Shown here one piece after another: positions 1-6,283 of a stretch of DNA of 6,753 nucleotides (its first letter is position 1; every line of letters begins with the position of its first letter). Source of the stretch: JAUXFK01 sp034189035. GTDB taxonomy: Bacteria; Desulfobacterota; UBA8473. Below the pieces are notes generated by a model that made no database searches, had not been told where the DNA came from, and saw nothing but the letters and a program-made list of their open reading frames with translations. The stretch lies in the NCBI GenBank assembly GCA_034189035.1, contig JAXHVA010000173.1, positions 1-6,753 on the forward strand. The letters are read 5' to 3'. Position numbers and translations under genes: made by a program.

Positions 1-170
1 CCACAAGCGAAACGGCCATGGCGTTGTGCTTCCTCGTGATGAACCTTGAAAAGTGGCTGAAAGCCATCTTGTTGCGTCTGTTTTTCAAAGAGCTGAAATC
101 GAAGTTCATGTTTGAACAGGAGCTTTTTAGAGCCTCATGTGGTTATGAAACTGCCAGTAATAGGCTTTGA
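1..170 (+). CDS. Transposase, C-terminal end only (runs off left edge)
   Basis: An open frame enters from the left edge (first full codon at 3) and ends at TGA 168-170, giving 55 residues. Its first half reads ETAMALCFLVMNLEKWLK, then a hydrophobic, basic stretch. This is the pattern found at the C-terminus of DDE transposases of the IS1182/IS5 type, where an alpha helix with 'MNL-K-L' closes the protein. The family is recognised by pattern only. Whether the transposase is intact outside the window cannot be judged. No terminal inverted repeat could be assigned, so the exact right end of the element is unknown; it should lie between 170 and about 248. The other two forward frames are broken by stops here. 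Confidence 0.6.
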   Translation, partial: TSETAMALCFLVMNLEKWLKAILLRLFFKELKSKFMFEQELFRASCGYETASNRL

Positions 171-194
171 CGATTTATTCAGGAAACCTTAAAT
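167..194 (+). promoter_or_regulatory. Weak sigma70-like promoter candidate for the carboxyltransferase operon
   Basis: TTGACG at 167-172 and TTAAAT at 189-194 are 16 bp apart. The -35 box overlaps the transposase stop codon, so if real it would be an outward promoter at the end of the insertion sequence. A second possible -10 (TAGAAT, 215-220) has no good -35. The short inverted repeat CCTTA-AATA-TAAGG (187-200) overlaps the -10. The operon promoter could equally lie further upstream. Confidence 0.3.
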
Positions 195-248
195 ATAAGG
201 AAAGAGAGATCGATTAGAATAGTGACCAGAATTTAAGAAGGGGAAACG

Positions 249-1868
249 ATGTCGAGAATACCGGAAGCACAAAAGAGCGAAGAAAGAAACAGGGAACACT
301 GGCTCAAGGAAGAAGAAAAACTCTATGCCCACAGAGAGGAGGCATATAATGTTGGAGGGGAAAAACAGATCAACAGGCTGGCCAAACAGGGGAAAAAGCC
401 TGTCAGGGAGCTTATAAATCTGTTGATTGATCCAGGGTCAGATTTCTTTGAGGTCGGTTTAGATGCCGGTTTTGACATAGGTTATCAGAAACAGCCTCAT
501 ATACCCGGTGGTGGGTTGGTTACAGGAATCGGTAAAATTCAGAATAAGGATTGTATGATATTCGCTAATGAGAGCCGAATGACAGCAGGTACCTATTATC
601 CTATAACCCTAAAGAAACATATGCGTGCACAAAAAATTGCTGAAGAATGCGGTCTCACCTGCGTTTATATTGCAGATTCAGGCGGGATATTCTTGCCGAT
701 GCAAGAGGAATGCTTTGCAGATGAGGGTATGTTTGGTTCTATGTTCTATAATATGTGTAATATGTCTGCAAGAGGGATCAAGCAGTATACCTTAAGCACA
801 GGAGGAAATACAGCAGGGGGGGCTTATATCGTCTATCTTGCCTGTGAATCGATAATGATTGAGAAGCTGGCATTTGCCTTTCTGGCAGGCCCTCCTATGG
901 TAAAATCAGCCATAGGTGAAGATGTAAGCATGGAGGACTTAGGCGGGGCCCATGTTCATACAAGACATTCAGGGGGGTGTGATCACTTTGTACAAAGCCA
1001 GGAGCAAGGTATTGAAAAACTCAAAGAGTTAATAAAATTTGATCCTCCCCAGAAAATATATATTGATCGCAGAGATGCTAAAGAACCTGCGATTCCTGTA
1101 GAGAGACTCTATGAAATTTTGCCGCAAGACACTTACAGGGCAATCAATGTAAGACAGGTTATCAAGTGCATTGCAGATGAGAGTTATTTCTCTGAATACA
1201 AGAAGGAATATAAATCAGGCCGAGGTGATACCATCGTCTGTGGCAAGATTTGGCTTAAGGGAATTCCAGTCGGTGTGATCGCCTCTAATGGAGTTGGTGT
1301 GATCTTTATAGAGGCGGCCAGAAAAGCAGCAGAGTGGATGATTAGATGCGGAAACGATAAGACACCTTTGCTTTTCATCCAGAATGCACCTGGATATATG
1401 GTAGGAAAACAGGAAGAGTGGAGTGGAATCGGCAAGTATGGAGCCGATATGGTAAGGACATGCAGTACAGTTCGAGTACCGAAGATCCAGTGGGTTATAG
1501 GTCCTGACCATGGAGCTGCGAATTATGGGATGTGTGGAAGGGCATATCAACCAAGGTTCTGTTTTCAGACTATGCGTGCGAGAACATCTGTAATGTCTGG
1601 GAAAACAGCGGCTTTTATCCTTGCCGGTCTTGAAAGAAAGAAAGCGAAGGCAACAGGCAGGGAAATGAATGAAGCCGAAGTAGCCAAGTTTGATTCCATG
1701 ATGAGGGAAAAGTACAACAAGGAGGCCCATCCTTTCTTTACCGGAGCACGGCTGTTTCACGATGGTGTTATTACCTTAAAGGAGTCAAGAGATGTGCTGG
1801 CCAGGGCTTTTGAACTCGCTTTGCATCAGCCAATCCCTGACTCTGTATATGGGAATGTTAAGTTTTAA
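249..1868 (+). CDS. Acyl-CoA carboxyltransferase subunit, 3-methylcrotonyl-CoA carboxylase beta type
   Basis: This 539-residue cytoplasmic protein has the full two-lobe carboxyltransferase (crotonase) fold. The N-lobe shows GTYYPIT, DSGGIFLP (143-150), TAGGAY (188-193) and FLAGPPMVKSAIGEDVSMED (211-230) followed by LGG. The C-lobe shows NVRQVI, QNAPGYMVG and NYGMCGRAY (425-433), and the end has the family's A-x-x-x-P-I tail. Length and motif order fit MccB/LiuB (about 535 residues). The family moves CO2 from carboxybiotin to an acyl-CoA; 3-methylcrotonyl-CoA is the likeliest substrate given the hydratase and lyase-like genes that follow. Geranyl-CoA or another branched enoyl-CoA, or decarboxylation in reverse, are alternatives. 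The usual 'MGGEQAA' motif reads MSGKTAA (449-455). No biotin carboxylase or biotin carrier is in the window, so its partner must be elsewhere. The start is supported by AAGGGG (238-243), 5 nt before ATG. It is the first of three closely spaced genes. Confidence 0.9.
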   Translation: MSRIPEAQKSEERNREHWLKEEEKLYAHREEAYNVGGEKQINRLAKQGKKPVRELINLLIDPGSDFFEVGLDAGFDIGYQKQPHIPGGGLVTGIGKIQNKDCMIFANESRMTAGTYYPITLKKHMRAQKIAEECGLTCVYIADSGGIFLPMQEECFADEGMFGSMFYNMCNMSARGIKQYTLSTGGNTAGGAYIVYLACESIMIEKLAFAFLAGPPMVKSAIGEDVSMEDLGGAHVHTRHSGGCDHFVQSQEQGIEKLKELIKFDPPQKIYIDRRDAKEPAIPVERLYEILPQDTYRAINVRQVIKCIADESYFSEYKKEYKSGRGDTIVCGKIWLKGIPVGVIASNGVGVIFIEAARKAAEWMIRCGNDKTPLLFIQNAPGYMVGKQEEWSGIGKYGADMVRTCSTVRVPKIQWVIGPDHGAANYGMCGRAYQPRFCFQTMRARTSVMSGKTAAFILAGLERKKAKATGREMNEAEVAKFDSMMREKYNKEAHPFFTGARLFHDGVITLKESRDVLARAFELALHQPIPDSVYGNVKF

Positions 1869-1880
1869 GGAGGAATCAGG

Positions 1881-2669
1881 ATGTCAGATATCTTGCTAAA
1901 AGAGGAAAAGGATGGGATCCTCACCTTAACCCTCAATCGATCGGAGTCTTTGAACTGCTTCAATTTTGCGCTGCTTAATCAGTTGAATACTGCTATAAAA
2001 GAGGCAAACTTCAATAATGGTCTTCGGGTAATAATCATCACCGGTGCAATCGGCGAGAAAAAAGCAGCCTTTTGTACAGGCGCAGACCTGGTAGAAAGAA
2101 GGACCATGTCTGCAGACGATGTGAAGCGGTTTATTCACACAATCAGTTCTACCTTTTCCGAAGTTCAAAATGTGAAGGTACCGGTTATTGCTGCCATAAA
2201 CGGTTTTGCCTTTGGAGGAGGGTTGGAGTTGGCCCTGGCATGCGATATAAGAATCGCTTCTTCTAATGCTGTCATGGGATTGACAGAGACCAGCCTTGCC
2301 ATTATCCCTGGTGCCGGTGGCACCCAACGTCTACCAAGGATTGTAGGCATACCAAAGGCAAAAGAAATGATTTATATGGCCAAACGCATTACCGCAGACG
2401 AGGCATTGACATGTGGCCTCATTAGCCAGGTAGTAAAACCGGAAAAGTTGATGGATAAATGCATTGAGATTGCAAAGACGATAGCACAAAACGGGCCTAT
2501 CGCTTTGCAGCAGGCAAAATTTGCAATCAATAAAGGGATGGAATGCAGTCTCGATGTTGGCCTGGGTATAGAAGCGAGGGCATATGCGATAACCATTCCA
2601 ACAGAAGACCGAATCGAGGGACTCAATGCATTTAAAGAGAAGCGTAAGCCCCAATACAAGGGAAGATAA
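1881..2669 (+). CDS. Enoyl-CoA hydratase, AUH/LiuC-like (probable 3-methylglutaconyl-CoA hydratase)
   Basis: This 262-residue soluble crotonase-family hydratase is of normal length for the family. Both catalytic glutamates are present: Glu116 in AFGGGLELALACDIRIA and Glu136 in MGLTETSLAIIPGAGGTQRL, 20 residues apart as in rat crotonase (E144/E164). The oxyanion-hole segment is CTGADL (near 65-70). Several stretches recall human AUH, the 3-methylglutaconyl-CoA hydratase: GADLxERxxMS, INxGME, and the tail TIPTxDRxEGLxAFKEKRxPxYKG. With a methylcrotonyl-CoA-type carboxyltransferase in front and an HMG-CoA-lyase-like gene behind, hydration of 3-methylglutaconyl-CoA to HMG-CoA is the natural reading. 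A general short-chain enoyl-CoA hydratase remains possible, because crotonase substrates are hard to read from sequence. TAAGGAGG (1866-1873) overlaps the stop of the preceding gene and lies 7 nt before ATG, so the two are translated from one message with a 12-nt gap. Confidence 0.88.
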   Translation: MSDILLKEEKDGILTLTLNRSESLNCFNFALLNQLNTAIKEANFNNGLRVIIITGAIGEKKAAFCTGADLVERRTMSADDVKRFIHTISSTFSEVQNVKVPVIAAINGFAFGGGLELALACDIRIASSNAVMGLTETSLAIIPGAGGTQRLPRIVGIPKAKEMIYMAKRITADEALTCGLISQVVKPEKLMDKCIEIAKTIAQNGPIALQQAKFAINKGMECSLDVGLGIEARAYAITIPTEDRIEGLNAFKEKRKPQYKGR

Positions 2670-2691
2670 ACGAATACAGGAGGCAAACTGA

Positions 2692-3816
2692 ATGATGGAA
2701 TTAAAATACCCTAAGAAGGTCAGGCTGGGTGACATTACCGTTCGTGATGGATTTCAGCATGAGGAACACTTCATTCCGACAGAAGCAAAGCTCTTTTATT
2801 CAGAAGAGCTCATCTTATGCGGGTTCAAACGCTTGGAGGTAACAAACTTCGGCAATCCAAAAGGGATGCCCCAATTCAAAGACGCTGACGATCTCATGAA
2901 ACAACTACGTAACAGCAAAAAGCTGAGCAGGGCCAATGTCAATTGGGACGATATAGAATTAACAGTGGTTACTATACGGGAGAGATCGGTTGACAGAGCT
3001 ATCGAGGCAAAAAAAGAGGGGTGGGGGCCGGATCGTATCCTTATGATGGTATCTACGGATGAGCAACACCACTTTGCGAACTCGGGGACTTCACTGCCGG
3101 CATATTGGAAAGAGGCTGAACGATGTATTAAAAAGGCTTCAGATGTAGGCATCAAGATGTGTGGTTGTGTAAGTACGATCTGGGGAAGCCCCATATCAGG
3201 CCCTACAAAATTAGAGGATGCAGTTGAATTTTCTAAACGATGGCTGGATATCGGTGCAGCGGACATAGAACATGCGGATCACGACGGTTCAGCACCACCG
3301 GATCAGGTGTATCGCTATTTCTCCATGGTTCTCGATGCAATCCCAAATACGGATCTCCATGTTGGGCACTTTCATGTCACAAGAGGCTGGGGATTGGCCA
3401 ATGTACTGGCTGCACTTCAAGCAGGAATAGACATATTCGAAGGGACCTTGGGTGGCCTGGGAGGGCAGCCTGCCAATTTTGTAGATGGTGTTCCGGTTAC
3501 CGGCACAGGGGCATACTACTATAGAGATCCCAATATCGTTGGTCTCTCAACCATTGAGGATATGGTGGTGATGATGGATGAGATGGGGATAGAAACCGGG
3601 ATAGATGTAGACCGGCTCTTGGGTTTAGGTACAATGTTGGAAAAGACAGTAGGCAGACGTCTGCGTTCTGAAGCCATCCTGAACGGCAGAATACCTAAAA
3701 AACCCAGAGAAGAATTTAAACGAGCAGGTCTGGATAAAGTCAAGGAAAAACTGGGCGAGCAAGCAGGACAGATCTATCCCGAAGGGTGGCCGAAACAAGC
3801 TCAATACAAGCCCTAA
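2692..3816 (+). CDS. HMG-CoA lyase-like DRE-TIM metallolyase lacking the catalytic cysteine
   Basis: This 374-residue TIM-barrel enzyme belongs to the HMGL/pyruvate carboxyltransferase-type family. Visible family residues, with human HMG-CoA lyase equivalents, are: Arg18-Asp19-Gly-x-Gln22 (R41/D42/Q45), Glu49 in LEVTNFGNPKGMPQ (E72), Asp196 in HADHDG (D204), and His226/His228 in HFHVTRGWGLAN (the metal-binding HxH, H233/H235). The glycine-rich loop reads GGLGGQPAN, so Gln259 stands where HMG-CoA lyases have Cys266 in GLGGCPYA. VSTIWGSPISG (160-170) also has Ser166 where the lyase has Cys174. The loop region is about 10 residues longer and the protein about 70 longer than usual bacterial lyases. 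In an operon with a carboxyltransferase and a methylglutaconyl-CoA-type hydratase it would be expected to cleave HMG-CoA to acetyl-CoA and acetoacetate. The altered loop suggests changed chemistry or a different acyl-CoA substrate, or a related condensing role. AGGAGG (2678-2683) is 8 nt before the first ATG and 11 nt before a second ATG at 2695, so the first is preferred. Confidence 0.82.
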   Translation: MMELKYPKKVRLGDITVRDGFQHEEHFIPTEAKLFYSEELILCGFKRLEVTNFGNPKGMPQFKDADDLMKQLRNSKKLSRANVNWDDIELTVVTIRERSVDRAIEAKKEGWGPDRILMMVSTDEQHHFANSGTSLPAYWKEAERCIKKASDVGIKMCGCVSTIWGSPISGPTKLEDAVEFSKRWLDIGAADIEHADHDGSAPPDQVYRYFSMVLDAIPNTDLHVGHFHVTRGWGLANVLAALQAGIDIFEGTLGGLGGQPANFVDGVPVTGTGAYYYRDPNIVGLSTIEDMVVMMDEMGIETGIDVDRLLGLGTMLEKTVGRRLRSEAILNGRIPKKPREEFKRAGLDKVKEKLGEQAGQIYPEGWPKQAQYKP

Positions 3817-3883
3817 AGAGGGATCATATATGAATTCACTCACCAGGCCTTCTTTAAAAACATACGCTTAAATTACAGGATCA

Positions 3884-3907
3884 ATTGAGACAGTCAATCT
3901 TTTTATT
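3884..3907 (+). terminator. Weak terminator-like hairpin after the operon
   Basis: ATTGA (3884-3888) and TCAAT (3894-3898) can pair around the loop GACAG, followed by CTTTTTATT. The 5-bp stem is AT-rich, so termination would be leaky at best. It sits about 70 nt after the lyase-like gene and just ahead of the ribosome binding site of the small cysteine-rich gene. It may partly insulate that gene or simply be part of its leader. Confidence 0.3.
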
Positions 3908-3921
3908 GGGGAGGGGATAAC

Positions 3922-4116
3922 ATGTCAATAAAAGAAAGTGCAGCAAATGTCTGCAAAAATCTCTGTCCCGTCTGTAAAACAGCAAGAAAAAAACAGGAGG
4001 GTGCATGTTATTGGTTTGTCAAGAACGTTGACAGAAAGGTATGTCCTTTTTGCAAGTCTTATGAAAGTGTGTATGGAAGGCTTGCATATGAGCCGGAACC
4101 TAATGATAAGGCTTAA
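3922..4116 (+). CDS. Small six-cysteine protein, probable zinc-ribbon-like, function unknown
   Basis: This 64-residue protein is not one I recognise. It has six cysteines: Cys11, Cys15 and Cys18 in CKNLCPVC, a lone Cys29, and Cys41/Cys44 in CPFC. The two CPxC knuckles 26 residues apart resemble a zinc ribbon, or less likely an Fe-S or redox site. It is basic in the middle, with no signal peptide or membrane segment. A strong ribosome binding site, GGGGAGGGG (3908-3916), lies 5 nt before ATG, which supports real translation. An overlapping frame (3938-4120) is a shadow without the cysteine pattern. It lies 105 nt after the operon on the same strand, so it could be read through from there or have its own promoter; no convincing promoter was seen. 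Its stop TAA (4114-4116) overlaps the stop of the opposing VWA gene. Confidence 0.6.
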   Translation: MSIKESAANVCKNLCPVCKTARKKQEGACYWFVKNVDRKVCPFCKSYESVYGRLAYEPEPNDKA

Positions 4117-5873
4117 TTGAACCTGAATCTCAGAAGTTTCTTCTTGAATAATCTTTCCAAGCCTGCTGACAGGCCTCGAATATCGTCCATTAAATAGACC
4201 GTTCCTTTGGGATATCGCTCCATGAGAAACTGTTCAGTCTGAATATTACACCCGCAGCCTATGGTGACAAGGTCTATACCACACTTGTGGCAGTATTGAA
4301 TCGCATCGAGCACATTAAGTCCACAATTTGCAGCCCCATCTGTAATATGAATGATTAACTTCCTCCTGTTGTCCTTTCTCATTAAATGGGCAGCACCCAT
4401 TATTGCTTGACCTGACGGGGTTCTCCCTGTAGGATACACAGTATACAGTTTACCTCTTTGATATAATCGTACCAAATTACACCTGCCGCTCTGTTCTTGA
4501 TAGCCAAAAACCTCTACCTGATTAATAAAACCCTTGGCTGCTTCGGTAAGAGAAACAAATGTCTGTTCTGCTACTGTCCATGGTTTATAGAGTTCATCCT
4601 TTCCTCCCATTGAGGCCGAGGCATCTGCAACAATACTGATGCTCCATGAGTAGTCATAATCTGAGATATCATTTACTTTGAATATCTTTCCATCAAGAGG
4701 CACGCGGTAGAGCCTTCTCGAATCCAGTTTTCCCATATCCACGCCTCTTCGAGCGCGTTTCTTCTTCAATATCCTTATTAGGCTCATCTGCTTTTTAAAT
4801 ATCTTCCTTAAACGTTCTGCTTGTTGCTGATCAGCACACACATTACATCTAGCAACTGCACGCGAAAAGATCGTTTCCATCTGTTTTGCCTCAGGGTCCT
4901 CAACAGCGACCGAAATATGCTTGGTCAGATCGGCTTCTCCTTCATCGAGCTCAAAATTTATCTTGTCGGCAAGATCCTCATCGAGCCCCTGCGAATCTTC
5001 TTCTTGCACATCCTCCTTTTTTCCTTCTCGCTGTTCATTTCCTTCTTCCTCAGGTGTTTCGACCTTAGGGCCTGCCTCATCTTGGATGGGAACACCATCA
5101 GGAGATGCTATGAATTCTTCCCACTCCAGAAGAACCTGATAAAGAAGGTTCCACATTTCAAGATAGAGATCAGCCCTCTTGTTTCTTCTTTCAGAGAGTG
5201 TAGGTACTCCTATTAGTTCCTTTATGGATTGCTCATAATCAAACAATATACGTAATGGCTTCTCATAATATGGATGAAAATTAACCGGAATGTTTCCTAA
5301 AAAGACTTTATCCCTCCATACATTTGCAAGGCTCGAAGGACCTGGCGGAAGTGAAGGATCTCTTTGCTTTTTCTTGATCATAGACTTCCAATAACTTGAA
5401 AGGTAAAGAGACCAGACACTATGCCTGACAAATTGGTCTATGTAGATATCTTCTGCTGCAATAAGAAAACTGCTGAGAAAATCCTTCATTTTCTCATCCG
5501 TAAGCAATGCCTTTTGTTCAACTTGGTCTTTCACCCAGTCTCCCCATTCAATACAACAAAGGGACTCGCGAACAACTTCTGCCACCAGTAAATCCATCTT
5601 TTTAAATGGGATGGGATATCTTCCTCTAATTTCAGCGGGATCAAGGAGAATAGAATTATTCGGTATAGCAGACATGCCTGACCATAAAATAGGTTTAACA
5701 TTGGTTCCTATATGTGCTGCTACCTTGCGAAGGGCTCTCAAGGCGAGGACCAGTTCATTGGTTTCAATATGGGAAATATTCTTTCTCCAGTATATGGAGT
5801 ATGCTTCATCGTGCATTGTAAAGGCCAAACCATTCTTTATTGGCCTGCTTTGATCATTCAGGTTGAAACTCAT
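4113..5873 (-). CDS. VWA-domain (CobT/CoxE/NorD-like) protein with acidic linker
   Basis: This 586-residue protein starts at ATG 5871-5873. The N-terminal half (about 1-255) is helical and not recognisable from motifs. A highly acidic Glu/Asp-rich, low-complexity linker follows (about 257-331), then a basic segment with KKKRARRG. The C-terminal von Willebrand A domain has a complete metal-ion-dependent adhesion site: Asp417-x-Ser419-x-Ser421 (DASASMGG), Thr485 (GRTPSG) and Asp512 (ITDGAANCG). This layout resembles CobT, CoxE and NorD, which act with MoxR-family AAA+ ATPases to load metals or remodel target enzymes; no such ATPase is in the window. It is unusually cysteine-rich for a VWA protein, with CNVC before the domain and CHKC and CGC inside it. 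A GTG start at 5889-5891 would add six residues, but the ribosome binding site lies within that extension, so ATG is chosen. It has its own promoter and converges on the small cysteine-rich gene. The client is unknown. Confidence 0.85.
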   Translation of the reverse strand: MSFNLNDQSRPIKNGLAFTMHDEAYSIYWRKNISHIETNELVLALRALRKVAAHIGTNVKPILWSGMSAIPNNSILLDPAEIRGRYPIPFKKMDLLVAEVVRESLCCIEWGDWVKDQVEQKALLTDEKMKDFLSSFLIAAEDIYIDQFVRHSVWSLYLSSYWKSMIKKKQRDPSLPPGPSSLANVWRDKVFLGNIPVNFHPYYEKPLRILFDYEQSIKELIGVPTLSERRNKRADLYLEMWNLLYQVLLEWEEFIASPDGVPIQDEAGPKVETPEEEGNEQREGKKEDVQEEDSQGLDEDLADKINFELDEGEADLTKHISVAVEDPEAKQMETIFSRAVARCNVCADQQQAERLRKIFKKQMSLIRILKKKRARRGVDMGKLDSRRLYRVPLDGKIFKVNDISDYDYSWSISIVADASASMGGKDELYKPWTVAEQTFVSLTEAAKGFINQVEVFGYQEQSGRCNLVRLYQRGKLYTVYPTGRTPSGQAIMGAAHLMRKDNRRKLIIHITDGAANCGLNVLDAIQYCHKCGIDLVTIGCGCNIQTEQFLMERYPKGTVYLMDDIRGLSAGLERLFKKKLLRFRFN

Positions 5874-5879
5874 TATCCT

Positions 5880-5887
5880 ACCTCCTT
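5880..5887 (-). promoter_or_regulatory. Ribosome binding site that sets the VWA gene start
   Basis: On the - strand AAGGAGGT ends 6 nt before ATG 5873-5871, near-ideal spacing. The alternative in-frame GTG (5891-5889) would put this Shine-Dalgarno inside the coding region, so the shorter 586-residue form is favoured. Confidence 0.85.
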
Positions 5888-5952
5888 GCACTTATTGATA
5901 AAGTAAATAATAAGATCAAGGCATCTTTTGCTCCGGAAAGAATTACCTTTAC

Positions 5953-5969
5953 ATACTTCACGCTAGTAT
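5953..5969. promoter_or_regulatory. Possible operator over the VWA -10 box
   Basis: ATACT (5953-5957) and AGTAT (5965-5969) form an inverted repeat with a 7-bp centre. It covers the -10 box and the expected transcription start, a place where a dimeric repressor could block transcription. Arms of only 5 bp could arise by chance. Confidence 0.3.
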
Positions 5970-5993
5970 AAAGAAAAGAAGAGCTCATGTCAA
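5965..5993 (-). promoter_or_regulatory. Near-consensus sigma70 promoter of the VWA gene
   Basis: On the - strand the -35 TTGACA (5993-5988) is a perfect match and the -10 TATACT (5970-5965) matches 5 of 6 bases, with an exact 17-bp spacer. Transcription would start near 5958 and leave an untranslated leader of roughly 85 nt. This indicates a transcription unit of its own for the VWA gene. Confidence 0.75.
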
Positions 5994-6008
5994 GACTGTG
6001 TAAGACTG
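5992..6008 (-). repeat. Helically phased direct repeat at the VWA promoter -35
   Basis: AAGACTG occurs at 5992-5998 and 6002-6008 (+ strand), 10 bp apart, which is one helical turn. On the - strand this reads CAGTCTT-N3-CAGTCTT, with the second copy running into the -35 box. Tandem half-sites touching the -35 are typical of activators of the OmpR/PhoB response-regulator type. The regulator is not identified. Confidence 0.45.
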
Positions 6009-6195
6009 ATGAAAAAAATAGTCTGCAACTAGTTATGTCCATGTTCCTGATGCGATCAAAAGATTCAATTATATGAAGAATTTTCCTGTTTTGTTTGCAA
6101 AAAAGGTTTGATAGGATGACCCGTGATCAGACAGGCCGTATAGGATTCGCAAGATAAATTTTATATGGAAATGCAAAGAGATAAATCTGCAGATT

Positions 6196-6223
6196 TTGAC
6201 AAAGAAAGACAGTTTCATATGAT
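6196..6223 (+). promoter_or_regulatory. Near-consensus sigma70 promoter in front of the decayed gene
   Basis: TTGACA (6196-6201) and TATGAT (6218-6223) are 16 bp apart, matching 6/6 and 5/6 consensus bases. It leads, after about 55 nt, to a good ribosome binding site (GGGAGG, 6273-6278) and the ATG at 6284. It appears to be the surviving promoter of the gene that decayed downstream. Confidence 0.55.
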
Positions 6224-6283
6224 ATTCGGGCAGCCGTTTTGTGACTCTCCTGTCTTGAATGCAAGAACGGTTGGGAGGTTAAA

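Larger units (their letters stand above)
5874..6283. other. Gene-free region between the VWA gene and the decayed gene
   Basis: About 410 bases without a supported gene. They hold the VWA leader and promoter with their repeats (5874-6008), an inverted repeat AGACT/AGTCT (6003-6024), and a + strand promoter (6196-6223) with a small leader hairpin (TCTTG-AATG-CAAGA, 6253-6266). I see nothing recognisable in 6025-6195; frames there are short and unlike proteins. Confidence 0.6.

Noticed and set aside
187..200. CCTTA-AATA-TAAGG as a terminator or insertion sequence inverted repeat
   Set aside because: The stem is 5 bp with no T-tract, and no matching opposite end is in the window to call it an inverted repeat of the element.
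1215..1760. Long open frame on the - strand inside the carboxyltransferase gene
   Set aside because: It lies wholly antisense to a well-supported gene, its translation shows no family motifs, and no start signals were seen.
3938..4120. 60-residue frame overlapping the small cysteine-rich gene
   Set aside because: It has no clear ribosome binding site and no pattern; the overlapping frame has the strong Shine-Dalgarno and regular CxxC spacing.
4821..5216. Open frames on the + strand opposite the VWA gene (up to 131 residues)
   Set aside because: They mirror the acidic low-complexity linker (Glu/Asp codons read as Ser/Leu/Phe runs) and have no ribosome binding site; shadows only.
5874..5891. 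GTG start adding six residues to the VWA protein
   Set aside because: The Shine-Dalgarno AAGGAGG lies inside this extension and is ideally placed for the ATG at 5873; no ribosome binding site precedes the GTG.
5953..6024. CRISPR-like or tandem repeat array upstream of the VWA gene
   Set aside because: There are only two 7-bp copies plus short inverted repeats, with no repeat-spacer regularity; this fits regulator sites better.
6022..6110. Possible 29-residue protein remnant (SATSYVHVPDAIKRFNYM...)
   Set aside because: It is too short, without a start or ribosome binding site, and I recognise no family in it.
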